From CAMEON01 sp045577755 (lineage in GTDB: Bacteria; Bacillota; Clostridia; Oscillospirales; CAG-272): DNA of 17,540 nt. The translations under genes were made by a program, and so were the position numbers. Position 1 is the stretch's first letter; each line of letters starts with the position of its first letter. The notes under the pieces were generated by a model. That model was given only the letters and a program-made list of their open reading frames with translations, ran no database searches and had not been told where the DNA came from. Shown here in pieces: positions 7,169 through 15,654 of this stretch. Location: positions 1-17,540 of the forward strand of contig JAZNJA010000140.1 in assembly GCA_045577755.1 (NCBI GenBank), read 5' to 3'.

Positions 7169-8971
7169 ATGACCCCTACCAACAACAAGTTCGTCCTGAA
7201 TTGGATCGACGAGATGGCCGCCATGACCCAGCCCGATCGCATCGTCTGGATCGACGGCTCCGACGAGCAGGCTGAGGCTCTGCGCGCCGAGGCTTGCTCC
7301 ACCGGTGAGATGATCAAGCTCAACCCCGAGAAGCTGCCCAACTGCTACCTGCACCGCACCGCCGTCAACGACGTCGCCCGCGTGGAGGGCCGTACCTTCA
7401 TCTGCACCCCCACCAAGGAGGAGGCCGGTAACATCAACAACTGGATGGATCCCGCCGAGATGTACGCAAAGCTCCACAAGCTCTACACCGGCTCCATGAA
7501 GGGCCGCACCATGTACGTCATTCCCTACTCCATGGGTGTTGTTGGCTCCGACTTCGCCAAGTACGGCATCGAGCTGACCGACTCCATCTACGTGGTGCTG
7601 AATATGCTCATCATGACCCGCGTTGGCAACAACGTTCTGGAGGCTCTGGGTGACTCCCCCGACTACATCAAGGGTCTCCACGCCCGCGCCGATATCGATG
7701 AGGAGAACCGCTACATCGTCCACTTCCCTCAGGACAACACCATCATGTCTGTCAACTCCGGCTACGGCGGAAACGTCCTGCTGGGCAAGAAGTGCTTCGC
7801 TCTGCGTATCGCCTCCTATCTGGGCCGCAAGGAGGGCTGGATGGCCGAGCATATGCTGATCCTGGGCGTCAAGTACCCCAGCGGCGAGAAAAAGTACGTC
7901 ACCGCCGCCTTCCCCTCCGCCTGCGGCAAGACCAACCTGGCCATGCTGATCCCCCCCAAGTTCCTGTCCGAGCAGGGCTATGAGGTGGAGTGCGTGGGCG
8001 ACGATATCGCCTGGCTCCGCGTGGGCGAGGACGGCCGCCTGTGGGCCGTGAACCCCGAGAACGGCTTCTTCGGCGTGGCTCCCGGTACCAACGAGAAGTC
8101 CAACCCCAACGCTCTGCACACCTGCCTGCGTGACACCATCTTCACCAACGTGGTCCACAACACCGCCGACAACACCGTCTGGTGGGAGGGCCTGGACAAC
8201 AATCCTCCTCAGCCCGGCAACGCCATCGACTGGAAGGGCAATCCTTGGGACTGCACCAAGTACGACAAGAAGGATAAGTCCACCTGCGGCGCTCATCCCA
8301 ACTCCCGCTTCACCGCTCTGGCCGCTAACTGCCCCTGCATCTCTCCTGAGTTCAACAGTCTGAAGGGCGTGCCCGTGTCCGCCATCGTCTTCGGCGGCCG
8401 CCGCGCCAAGACCGCTCCCCTGGTGTACCAGTCCACCTCCTGGCAGAACGGCGCCTTCGTAGGCTCCATCATGGCCTCCGAGACCACTGCTGCCGCCGCC
8501 GGCGCTGTGGGTGTGGTCCGCCGCGATCCCATGGCTATGCGTCCCTTCGTGGGCTACAACATGGGTGACTACTGGAACCACTGGCTGGCCATGGGTACCC
8601 GCATCCCCAATCCTCCCAAGATCTTCCACGTCAACTGGTTCCGCACCGACGACGAGGGCCACTTCATCTGGCCCGGCTTCGGCGACAATATGCGCGTCCT
8701 GCTCTGGATCCTGGACCGCTGCGAGGGTAAGGTCGACGCCGACATCACCCCCATCGGCTACGTGCCCAAGGCGGAGGATATCCTGATCGAGGGCCTGGAG
8801 GACATCACTCTGGACACCATCCGCGATCTGCTCACCGTGGACGTGGAGTCCTGGTTGGCTGACATCGACAACATCAAGGACTTCTACGCTCAGGTCGGAT
8901 CCGCCGTTCCCAACACCATGTACGACGAGCTGGCCGCTCTGGAGGCAAGACTCAAGGCCGCCCGCGGCTGA
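7169..8971 (+). CDS. pckG: Phosphoenolpyruvate carboxykinase (GTP)
   Basis: This cytosolic enzyme interconverts oxaloacetate and phosphoenolpyruvate plus CO2 with GDP/GTP. At 600 residues it has the normal GTP-type length; the ATP type is shorter and differently built. Motifs: substrate arginine in DVARVEGRTFICT (Arg71), YGGNVLLGKKCFALRIAS (metal and substrate site), AEHMLI (His228), kinase-1a loop SACGKTN with the reactive Cys252 and Lys254, kinase-2 GDDIAW (278-282), HPNSRFTA, GGRRAKTAPLVYQ, and the nucleotide segment FIWPGFGDNMRVLLWILDR. All key residues seem present. AAGGAG lies 8 nt before the ATG. In fermentative clostridia this enzyme often runs toward oxaloacetate in a malate shunt or succinate route instead of gluconeogenesis; direction here is inferred. 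There is no terminator before the lipoprotein gene 54 nt downstream, so they are probably co-transcribed. The C-rich codon use suggests high expression. Confidence 0.98.
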   Translation: MTPTNNKFVLNWIDEMAAMTQPDRIVWIDGSDEQAEALRAEACSTGEMIKLNPEKLPNCYLHRTAVNDVARVEGRTFICTPTKEEAGNINNWMDPAEMYAKLHKLYTGSMKGRTMYVIPYSMGVVGSDFAKYGIELTDSIYVVLNMLIMTRVGNNVLEALGDSPDYIKGLHARADIDEENRYIVHFPQDNTIMSVNSGYGGNVLLGKKCFALRIASYLGRKEGWMAEHMLILGVKYPSGEKKYVTAAFPSACGKTNLAMLIPPKFLSEQGYEVECVGDDIAWLRVGEDGRLWAVNPENGFFGVAPGTNEKSNPNALHTCLRDTIFTNVVHNTADNTVWWEGLDNNPPQPGNAIDWKGNPWDCTKYDKKDKSTCGAHPNSRFTALAANCPCISPEFNSLKGVPVSAIVFGGRRAKTAPLVYQSTSWQNGAFVGSIMASETTAAAAGAVGVVRRDPMAMRPFVGYNMGDYWNHWLAMGTRIPNPPKIFHVNWFRTDDEGHFIWPGFGDNMRVLLWILDRCEGKVDADITPIGYVPKAEDILIEGLEDITLDTIRDLLTVDVESWLADIDNIKDFYAQVGSAVPNTMYDELAALEARLKAARG

Positions 8972-9025
8972 TTCCACCGATCCCGGGCCTTTGTCCAACA
9001 TTCTTAAACAGAAAGGATACACATC

Positions 9026-10291
9026 ATGAAAAAATGGATTCTGACTCTGCTGGCCATCCTGATGATGACCGTTTTGGTTGGCTGTGACGAGCTGGAGGGT
9101 GAATTTCCCGACGGTCTTGTGACCGACGCCCCCATAACCGAGGCCCCCGCCGAGACAGAGGAGCCTACTCCCGAGACCGAAGCACCTGCCGACACCGAGG
9201 CTCCCGCTGAGACTGAGGCTCCCGCCGAGACCGAGCCCGCCGAGACCGAGCCCGTCACCGTGGAGCTTTCCGACGAGGCTACCCTGACTCTTCTGCAGGC
9301 TCTGGTGGCCAAGCTGGGCACCGAGGCCGATCAGCCCATGACCGTGACCGTGGACGGCCAGCTGGCCGTGACCGCCGCCATCAAGGGCTTCACCACCACC
9401 GCCACCATGCCCGTGCAGTCCTTCATCGGCAAGGACGCCGAGGGCGATCTGGCTCTCTCCTACGTCATTCCCATGATGGGCAACGCCGCCTATACCCTTG
9501 TCGACCATTCCTTCTACGTCTACGACGCCAAGACCGGCTACGCCTTCGTCTGTGAGCTGACCGACGAGGAGATGGAGGCTCTGCCCGATGCCTTCCTGGC
9601 ACATATGGGCGGACAGCTGGACGGCATGGCCGACGAGAAGTGGCCCCTGATCCTGGCCGCCGCTCTCCCCTCCGGCTGGGCTGACCGTATCCCCGCCTCC
9701 TGGCTCACCTTCCTCCCCGAGGAGTGGGTTGCGATCCTGCCCCCCGAGCTGGTTCCCGACGGCTCCCATACCCCCGTCACCGAGTTGGATCCCACCGTTA
9801 TGATGCTGGCATTCCTGAACCGTGTCACCGCCGATGAGGTCTTCCGCTCCGTGAAGGCGACCCTGAACACCGCCACCGGCGAGACCGTCCTGACCCTGTC
9901 CGGCGTTTCGGATACCCTGCTTGACGAGATCGACAAGGATATCGACACCATGCTGGCCTCCGCTACCGACGCCGAGAGCCTGGCTCAGCTCCAGCAGCTG
10001 AAGGCCCTCAACGCGTCTCTTCGCGCCCAGGCTGAGGGTGCCGTCTCCCTGACCCTGACGCTGGATGCCGAGGGCAACCTCGTTTCCGTCAGCGTGGTCG
10101 GCGCGCTGGATCTGTCTGCTCTGGCCGCTATGACCGAGGAGACCGTTCCCTCCGCTCTCGCCCTGAACCTGACCGTACTCTTCGACCGCGACGATGTGGC
10201 CGTGGATGCTCCCGCTAACGCCGAGGCCTACGCTCCCATCACCCTGGCCGAGCTCATCACCCTCCTGCGTCAGCAGACCCCCGCCGCGTAA
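9026..10291 (+). CDS. Uncharacterised lipoprotein with ETEAPA-repeat spacer
   Basis: The 421-residue product starts with a clear lipoprotein signal, MKKWILTLLAILMMTVLVGC, with lipidated Cys20. Residues about 35-75 are Glu/Thr/Pro/Ala repeats, probably an extended spacer holding the domain away from the membrane. The rest is folded-looking: beta-rich VTVDGQLAVTAAIKGF...LALSYVIPMM...SFYVYDAKTGYAFV, a middle part with PSGW/LPEEW motifs, then a repeated beta-rich half ending in an Ala/Leu-rich helix. The alternating strands with buried hydrophobics recall surface lipoproteins that bind hydrophobic ligands (LolA/LppX-type fold), but that is only an impression. AAAGGA lies near 9012-9017, upstream of the ATG. 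It follows pck in the same transcription unit, with no other link to that enzyme, and ends at a strong terminator. Confidence 0.85.
   Translation: MKKWILTLLAILMMTVLVGCDELEGEFPDGLVTDAPITEAPAETEEPTPETEAPADTEAPAETEAPAETEPAETEPVTVELSDEATLTLLQALVAKLGTEADQPMTVTVDGQLAVTAAIKGFTTTATMPVQSFIGKDAEGDLALSYVIPMMGNAAYTLVDHSFYVYDAKTGYAFVCELTDEEMEALPDAFLAHMGGQLDGMADEKWPLILAAALPSGWADRIPASWLTFLPEEWVAILPPELVPDGSHTPVTELDPTVMMLAFLNRVTADEVFRSVKATLNTATGETVLTLSGVSDTLLDEIDKDIDTMLASATDAESLAQLQQLKALNASLRAQAEGAVSLTLTLDAEGNLVSVSVVGALDLSALAAMTEETVPSALALNLTVLFDRDDVAVDAPANAEAYAPITLAELITLLRQQTPAA
9185..9253 (+). repeat. In-gene tandem repeats encoding ETEAPA
   Basis: Imperfect 18-nt units encoding Glu-Thr-Glu-Ala-Pro-Ala, then shorter 12-nt variants (GCCGAGACCGAGCCC), form the lipoprotein's spacer. 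Copy number is likely to vary between strains because the units are nearly identical. Confidence 0.75.
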
Positions 10292-10330
10292 GCACACGCT
10301 TCGGCGGTCGACCTCATAAGGAGATCCCCC

Positions 10331-10364
10331 GCGGGGCTGTCTTACCGAGACAGCCCCGCTTTTT
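10331..10364 (+). terminator. Intrinsic terminator of the pck-lipoprotein unit
   Basis: A perfect 12-bp stem (10331-10342 with 10348-10359), TACCG loop and five T. It isolates the pck unit from the permease operon downstream. Confidence 0.95.
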
Positions 10365-10428
10365 CCTTTCACCCCTCCGCCCGCGGCAGAAAAACTGTGT
10401 AGGTTGTATGAATTTTTATCCAAAGCCC

Positions 10429-10457
10429 TTGACGAATCGGGACGAATCGTATATAAT
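10429..10457 (+). promoter_or_regulatory. Sigma-A promoter for the AI-2E permease/htpG gene cluster
   Basis: TTGACG (10429-10434), a 17-bp spacer and a perfect TATAAT (10452-10457). Transcription would start near 10464, leaving about 55 nt of leader. With no clear full terminator before 16953, this promoter could drive all five downstream genes. Confidence 0.85.
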
Positions 10458-10504
10458 ATAGATATGTATCCGTACGGCTCCGCGCTCTGTTTTGTCCGCG
10501 GAAG

Positions 10505-10510
10505 AAAGGA
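10505..10510 (+). promoter_or_regulatory. Ribosome binding site deciding the first AI-2E permease start
   Basis: AAAGGA lies 8 nt before the ATG at 10519. An in-frame TTG at 10492 would place this site inside the coding sequence, so the ATG is preferred. Confidence 0.8.
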
Positions 10511-10518
10511 CGTGCCTT

Positions 10519-12015
10519 ATGGCTGAATTTGACCCGCGCGACCAACAAAGCCCCCCCGAAGATCCCCCACGCGAGGCTCCCGCTCCCGAGCCGGAGCTCA
10601 AGCATTTCACCAAGCGTACCGTCTTCTTTATCGTCGCCACGGCAATCGCGTTGCTCCTGTTTGCCGCCGCGGTCATGGAGCCGCTGGTCAGCGTGGCACG
10701 GTACATTCTGTCCATTCTCTCCCCCCTCATCATCGGTGCCGTCATCGCCTACCTCTGCGACCCTATCTTGGAGTTCTTCGAGTACCGCATCTTCCGCCGT
10801 ATGAGCGCGGGCTCTCTGAAGCGCGGTCTGTCCCTGTTCTGTACCATTGTCGTGGCCTTCGGCCTGGTTGCCATTGTCTGCGCCATGATGATCCCTCAGC
10901 TCTACCAGAGCATCACCGAGCTGTTCAGCAACTATGAGCGCTACCTCAACAGCCTGCTGAGCTGGCTCCAGACCGGACTCAACAAGGTCACCGAAAACCT
11001 GCCCTTCGACGTGGTGGATATTTCGGACGTTGAGAAGCTTATGACCTTCATCGACAATATGTTCGGCTCGGCCGAGAACGCCCTGTCGCAGATCCTGGAC
11101 GAGCTGCAGAAGTTCGTCAGTGAGGGCAACCTCATGGAGAAGACCTGGGCCATGCTGCTGGAGCTTTTCAACACCTTCAAGAATCTCTTCATCGGTCTGT
11201 TCATCGCCTTCTACATTCTGGCCTCCAAGGAGAAGCGCAGCGCCCAGTTCCGGAAGTTCCGCCGCGCTATGCTTAACGAGAAGAACCAGAGCCGTCTTGA
11301 GGAGTTCATCACCCTCGCCGACAAGACCTTTGGCGGCTTCATCTTCGGTAAGCTCTTGGACTCCCTGGTCATCGGTCTTCTGACGGGTGCCCTGATGTTC
11401 ATCTTCGACGTCTCTCCCTACAATATGCTGATCGCCACCTTCGTGGGCATCACCAACATCATCCCCGTCTTCGGCCCCTTCATCGGTGCCATCCCCTCCT
11501 TCTTCGTGGTCCTCATCTCCAATCCTGAGAAGGCTTTCCTGTTCCTTATCCTTATTCTGCTGATCCAGCAGCTGGACGGTAACATCATAGGTCCCAAGAT
11601 CCTGGGCGACAACACGGGCGTCAGCTCCCTGTGCGTCATCATTGCCATCGCCATCTGCTCCGCCCTGTGGGGCGTGGTTGGTATGATCATCGGCGTGCCC
11701 ATCTTCGCCGTGGTCATCGAGCTAACCAAGCGTATGCTGGAGAAGCGGCTGGCCGCCAAGGGCGAGCCCACCGATACCGTTGACTACTATCCCGACGACG
11801 CCGTGGGCAACGCCGAGCAGGATATGTACTACGAGCATTCCACCCTGCTGTATAACTACCAGCGCTCCCGCCTCAAGCCCCACGTGGATCGCATCCGCAA
11901 CGGTATTCTGGCTCACCTGGGCCGTCAGAGCAAGACCAAGATGCCTCCCACTGAGACCCCCAACGACCAAAGCGAGTCCAATAATCCCGACGACTCCGAC
12001 CATAGCGAATCCTGA
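10519..12015 (+). CDS. AI-2E (UPF0118/PerM) family transporter, first paralogue
   Basis: This 498-residue polytopic membrane protein has helices near 32-52, 60-80, 104-126, 215-235, 275-297, 304-333, 338-352 and 369-402. A soluble amphipathic segment (127-214) separates the first three from the rest, as is usual for the family. Signature stretches are ITNIIPVFGPFIGAIPS (311-327) and QQLDGNIIGPKILGDNTGVSS (350-370). Family members have been linked to autoinducer-2 export and to sodium/proton exchange, so the name does not establish quorum sensing. The N-terminus is a Pro/Glu-rich cytoplasmic tail. The C-terminal tail carries PTDTxxYYPxDAVGNAExDxYYEH...SRLKPHVD (417-457), shared with the next gene, and a polar Ser/Asp end. 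Start chosen by AAAGGA at 10505-10510. Its paralogue follows after 71 nt. Confidence 0.92.
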   Translation: MAEFDPRDQQSPPEDPPREAPAPEPELKHFTKRTVFFIVATAIALLLFAAAVMEPLVSVARYILSILSPLIIGAVIAYLCDPILEFFEYRIFRRMSAGSLKRGLSLFCTIVVAFGLVAIVCAMMIPQLYQSITELFSNYERYLNSLLSWLQTGLNKVTENLPFDVVDISDVEKLMTFIDNMFGSAENALSQILDELQKFVSEGNLMEKTWAMLLELFNTFKNLFIGLFIAFYILASKEKRSAQFRKFRRAMLNEKNQSRLEEFITLADKTFGGFIFGKLLDSLVIGLLTGALMFIFDVSPYNMLIATFVGITNIIPVFGPFIGAIPSFFVVLISNPEKAFLFLILILLIQQLDGNIIGPKILGDNTGVSSLCVIIAIAICSALWGVVGMIIGVPIFAVVIELTKRMLEKRLAAKGEPTDTVDYYPDDAVGNAEQDMYYEHSTLLYNYQRSRLKPHVDRIRNGILAHLGRQSKTKMPPTETPNDQSESNNPDDSDHSES

Positions 12016-12029
12016 ACGTTTTTTCCCGG

Positions 12030-12055
12030 AGGCACCCGGTTATTACCGGGTGCCT
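12030..12055 (+). other. Strong intercistronic hairpin between the two permease genes
   Basis: A perfect 11-bp stem (12030-12040 with 12045-12055) has a TATT loop. A T-run precedes it (12019-12024) but none follows, so on the plus strand it is a poor terminator. It may instead act as an mRNA-stability or processing element that sets the relative expression of the two genes. Confidence 0.6.
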
Positions 12056-12086
12056 GTCGCTTCTCAATTCCATTAGGAGGCTTTCT

Positions 12087-13658
12087 ATGACAGACCCTCA
12101 CCGCGAGAACTCTGAGCCCCACGCCACCGAGGGGCAGGAGCAGCAAGAATACCACCACGACCCCGATACCGTCCATTTCCGCGGAAGACGAGTGCCCAAG
12201 CGGGTGATCTTCTTCGGCACCGTTGCCGTCATCGCTATTCTGGTCTACTGCATCGCCAACGCCACCACCTTCGCTTCCCTGTTCACCCGCCTGGGGCAGG
12301 TGCTGGCCCCCGTCATCATCGGCGGCATCATCGCCTATCTGTGCAATCCCTTCCTGAATTTCTACGAGTTCTTTGTGTTCCGTAAGATGGGCAAGGGAAA
12401 TCTGCGACGAGGGATATCACTACTCTGTACCGTGCTGACGGTTCTGGCCATTCTGGCCGTAGCCATCGCCCTGATCGTCCCCGAGCTGTACGAAAGCATT
12501 TCCCAGCTGGTCAAAAACTATCACGTCTACCTCAACGAGCTGCTGAGCTTCGTCCAATCCGTGATCAATACCCTCCCCGAGGATCTGGCGGGATGGATCG
12601 ACATCTCGGACGTGGAGAAGCTGAACCTCTTCCTGACGGATATGTTCGGCTCGGTGGAGGAGGCCGTCACCAAGCTGCTCTCGGCCGTGGAGAATTTTAT
12701 CGTGGACAGCGATATCATCGAAAACGTCTGGGTCTTCCTCAGCGACCTCTTCACCACCTTCAAGAATCTCTTCCTGGGCATCTTCATCGCCTTCTACATT
12801 CTCTCCTCCAAGGAAAAGCGTATCGCGCAGGTCAAGAAATTCCGCGCCGCCTACTTCAACGATAAGCAGGACGGCAAGATCGCCGAGATCGCTACCCTGG
12901 TGGATAAGACCTTCGGCGGCTTCATTAAGGGCGTGCTGCTGGATGCCCTGGCCGTGGGCATCGTGACCTTCATCATGATGTCCCTGTTCCGGGTCTCGGA
13001 GTACAACCTCCTCATTTCAGCGATCTGCGCCATCACCAACGTCATCCCCGTCTTCGGCCCCTTCATCGGCGCCATTCCCTCGGGCCTCATCGTACTGATC
13101 ACCAATCCTGAAAAGTTCGTCCTGTTTTTGATCCTGGTGCTGGTCATTCAGCAGATCGACGGCAATATCCTCTGCCCCATGATCCAGGGAAACAACACCG
13201 GTGTCAGCTCCCTGGCGGTGCTGGTCGCCATTACGGTCATGGGCGGTCTCTTCGGCATTATGGGTATGGTCATCGGTGTGCCGGTCTTCGCCGTCATCAT
13301 CGAGCTGGTCAAGCGCGCCATCGAGGAGCGGCTGGTCGCGCGGGAGCGCCCCACCGATACCACCGCCTACTATCCCTCGGATGCCGTGGGCAACGCCGAG
13401 GAGGACGTCTACTACGAGCACGCCCACTGGAAGTACAAGTACGACCATTCCCGTCTCAAGCCTCATGTGGATAAGGTGCTGAACGCCATTGGGCGTATCT
13501 GGAAAAAGAAGGCGGAGACCGCGGACGCATCCGCCGCGGACGCTTCCGCCGCGACCGGCCCCGCCCCCGACAACGAGGGAATGGTAAACGGCACCGAGCC
13601 GACCTCGACTGACACCGAAGGAAAAAGCGGCGGCAACCGTGAAGGCGCCGACGAGTAA
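12087..13658 (+). CDS. AI-2E (UPF0118/PerM) family transporter, second paralogue
   Basis: The 523-residue product is a tandem paralogue of the preceding permease, roughly 55-60% identical by eye across the membrane core. It has the same layout: His/Glu-rich N-terminal tail, three helices (about 39-62, 70-88, 108-131), a soluble amphipathic region, and the remaining helices (226-412). Signature stretches are ITNVIPVFGPFIGAIPS (316-332) and QQIDGNILCPMIQGNNTGVSS (355-375). The motif PTDTxxYYPxDAVGNAExDxYYEH...SRLKPHVD is kept at 422-462. The end is a low-complexity Ala/Ser/Asp/Thr tail that includes a tandem 15-nt repeat (13521-13550). AGGAGG lies just before the ATG. The pair may form a hetero-oligomer or differ in substrate. 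No ligand can be named. Confidence 0.92.
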   Translation: MTDPHRENSEPHATEGQEQQEYHHDPDTVHFRGRRVPKRVIFFGTVAVIAILVYCIANATTFASLFTRLGQVLAPVIIGGIIAYLCNPFLNFYEFFVFRKMGKGNLRRGISLLCTVLTVLAILAVAIALIVPELYESISQLVKNYHVYLNELLSFVQSVINTLPEDLAGWIDISDVEKLNLFLTDMFGSVEEAVTKLLSAVENFIVDSDIIENVWVFLSDLFTTFKNLFLGIFIAFYILSSKEKRIAQVKKFRAAYFNDKQDGKIAEIATLVDKTFGGFIKGVLLDALAVGIVTFIMMSLFRVSEYNLLISAICAITNVIPVFGPFIGAIPSGLIVLITNPEKFVLFLILVLVIQQIDGNILCPMIQGNNTGVSSLAVLVAITVMGGLFGIMGMVIGVPVFAVIIELVKRAIEERLVARERPTDTTAYYPSDAVGNAEEDVYYEHAHWKYKYDHSRLKPHVDKVLNAIGRIWKKKAETADASAADASAATGPAPDNEGMVNGTEPTSTDTEGKSGGNREGADE

Positions 13659-13691
13659 GTCCGAATTCAAATTCGCTTCAAAATTCAAGAC

Positions 13692-13697
13692 TATAAT
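13692..13697 (+). promoter_or_regulatory. Possible weak -10 element before htpG
   Basis: A TATAAT hexamer lies 34 bp before the htpG ATG, in an AT-rich stretch containing several AATTC motifs. No convincing -35 is correctly spaced, and I see no CIRCE inverted repeat (TTAGCACTC-N9-GAGTGCTAA). Separate htpG transcription is therefore possible but unproven. Confidence 0.3.
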
Positions 13698-13715
13698 AGG
13701 ATCATCAAACATTCC

Positions 13716-13722
13716 AAGGAGG
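13716..13722 (+). promoter_or_regulatory. Ribosome binding site deciding the htpG start
   Basis: AAGGAGG lies 9 nt before the ATG at 13732. An in-frame ATG at 13639 overlaps the upstream permease gene and would add 31 residues not found in HtpG proteins. Confidence 0.85.
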
Positions 13723-13731
13723 TACCCCATC

Positions 13732-15651
13732 ATGGATCAGAACAACACCCGCCGCTCGGGCGGCATTTCGGTAGAGACAGCCCATATTTTCCCTATCATC
13801 AAGAAGTGGCTCTACTCCGAAAAGGATATTTTTCTCCGCGAGCTGGTCTCCAATGCCGCCGACGCGGTAACCAAGCACAAGCGCCTTGTCTCCCTCGGTG
13901 AGATCGAGAGCGGCGAGGACGAGACCTACCGCATCACCGTCACCGTGGATAAGACCGCGGGCACCCTCACCGTTTCCGACAACGGCATCGGCATGACCGA
14001 GGAGGAGGTCACCCGCTATCTGGGCAACATCGCGCTCTCGGGCGCTCTGGATTTCGTCAGCAAGTACGAAAACCAGGCCGAGGGCAATTCCACGGGCATC
14101 ATCGGCCATTTCGGCCTGGGCTTCTACTCGGCATTCATGGTGGCCGATACGGTGGAGGTCATCACCCGCTCCTTTACGGGCGGCGAAACCACCCGTTGGG
14201 TCTGCAACGCTGACGGCTCCTACGAGTTCACCGACGCCCCCTATGCCCTGGACCGCGGTACCGACATCATCCTCCATATCACCGAGGAGGAAGCCGAGTA
14301 CCTGGGTGCCTACAAGGTGAAGGATATGCTGGACAAGTACTGCTCCTTCATGCCCACTGAGATCTACTTTGTGGATGCCGACGAGGTCGATAAAGAGGAG
14401 GAGCCTGCCGACACCGAGGCAGACACAGAAACCGAGCCCAAGGCTCCCGTCGAGCCTACTCCCATCAACGACACCACCCCTCTGTGGCAGAAGGCCCCCT
14501 CGGAGTGCACCGACGAGGAGTACAAGGACTTCTACCGCAAGGTCTTCCGCGACTACCGCGAGCCTCTGTTCCACATCCACATCAACGCCGACTATCCCCT
14601 CAACTTCAAGGGCATTCTCTACTTCCCCCGCCTGAACAACGAGTACGAGTCCATCGAGGGTCAGGTCAAGCTCTACTACAATCAGGTCTTCGTGGCCGAC
14701 AACGTGGGCGAGGTCATTCCCGAATACCTGCTCATGCTCAAGGGTGTTCTGGACTGCCCCGAGTTGCCCCTGAACGTCTCCCGCAGCTACTTGCAGAACA
14801 ACACCTACGTCAGCAAGGTCTCTGCCCATATTGTCAAGAAGGTCTGCGACAAGCTCAATTCTCTGTGCCTCAACGAGCGTGAGGCATACGAGGGCGTCTG
14901 GGACAGCATCAAGACCTTCGTGGAGTACGCCTGTATGCGGGACCGCAAGTTCTACGACCGCGTGCGGGATTCCCTGCTTTTCAAGCTCACGAGCGGCAAA
15001 TACGAGACCGTGGAGGAGTACTTCAAAACAGAGGACGGCGAGGCAGAGCCCGCCGAGAAGATCCTTTACTACACCTCCGATCCCGAGGGACAGGCCCAGT
15101 ACGTCTCTCTCTTTGAGGCCGAGGGCATCAAGGTAGCGGTGCTGGACAAGCCCATTGACTCCCAGTTCGTCCAAATGTATGAGGTCTACGCGGGGGAGAA
15201 CGCCGTGAAGTTCCGCCGCATCGACGCCGACGTGGCCGCCCTTACGGGAGACGGCGACGCCACCGAAAGCGAAGCCCTGACCGCCCTGTACCGCGAGGTC
15301 AGCGGGAATGATAAGCTGGAAGTCAAGTTCGCCCCTCTCAAGGACGAGGGAGTTCCCGCCATGCTGACGGTCTCCGAGGAGTCCCGCCGTATGGAGGAGA
15401 TGATGCGGATGTACGCCATGCAGGGTCCTATGGGTGCCATGCCCACCTACCCCGTGGACTATACCCTGACCGTCAACACCGCCTCTCCCCTGACGGGCAA
15501 GCTCACGGATCTCTGTGAGACCGACTCCGACAAGGCCAAGCTCATCGCCTCTCAGGTCTACCGCCTCTGCCTCATGTCCCAGCGCAAGCTCACCGCCGAG
15601 GAGTTGACCGACTTCCTGGCCGCGGGCTTCGACCTGCTGGGTAAGCTTTGA
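13732..15651 (+). CDS. htpG: Chaperone HtpG (bacterial Hsp90)
   Basis: This 639-residue ATP-dependent dimeric chaperone acts in the cytosol. N-terminal GHKL ATPase motifs: RELVSNAADAVTKHKRL (Glu37 as general base, Asn41 for Mg), DNGIGM (83-88), GHFGLGFYSAFMVAD (125-139, the ATP lid), and GTDIILHI (176-183). The middle domain has DEEYKDFYRKVFRDYREPLF and LPLNVSRSYLQ, with the ATP-contacting Arg351. The C-terminal dimerisation part ends near 639. Between the N and middle domains (about 216-250) lies an acidic linker rich in Glu, Asp, Thr and Pro, somewhat longer than the short linker of E. coli HtpG (624 residues in total). The usual Ser of the SNASDA motif is Ala43. Start chosen from AAGGAGG at 13716-13722. 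It is followed at once by the PheA-like gene. Confidence 0.97.
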   Translation: MDQNNTRRSGGISVETAHIFPIIKKWLYSEKDIFLRELVSNAADAVTKHKRLVSLGEIESGEDETYRITVTVDKTAGTLTVSDNGIGMTEEEVTRYLGNIALSGALDFVSKYENQAEGNSTGIIGHFGLGFYSAFMVADTVEVITRSFTGGETTRWVCNADGSYEFTDAPYALDRGTDIILHITEEEAEYLGAYKVKDMLDKYCSFMPTEIYFVDADEVDKEEEPADTEADTETEPKAPVEPTPINDTTPLWQKAPSECTDEEYKDFYRKVFRDYREPLFHIHINADYPLNFKGILYFPRLNNEYESIEGQVKLYYNQVFVADNVGEVIPEYLLMLKGVLDCPELPLNVSRSYLQNNTYVSKVSAHIVKKVCDKLNSLCLNEREAYEGVWDSIKTFVEYACMRDRKFYDRVRDSLLFKLTSGKYETVEEYFKTEDGEAEPAEKILYYTSDPEGQAQYVSLFEAEGIKVAVLDKPIDSQFVQMYEVYAGENAVKFRRIDADVAALTGDGDATESEALTALYREVSGNDKLEVKFAPLKDEGVPAMLTVSEESRRMEEMMRMYAMQGPMGAMPTYPVDYTLTVNTASPLTGKLTDLCETDSDKAKLIASQVYRLCLMSQRKLTAEELTDFLAAGFDLLGKL

Positions 15652-15654
15652 TCC

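Noticed and set aside
7130..10423. A 1097-codon open frame on the minus strand
   Set aside because: It is antisense to pck and the lipoprotein gene. The translation is Gly/His/Val/Gln-rich without domain structure, as expected from C-rich third positions removing stops on the opposite strand.
10519..13658. A quorum-sensing locus based on the AI-2E family name
   Set aside because: Family members include ion exchangers, and no luxS, lsr or receptor gene lies in the window.
13659..13731. A CIRCE/HrcA heat-shock operator before htpG
   Set aside because: No TTAGCACTC-N9-GAGTGCTAA inverted repeat is present; only an isolated TATAAT is seen.
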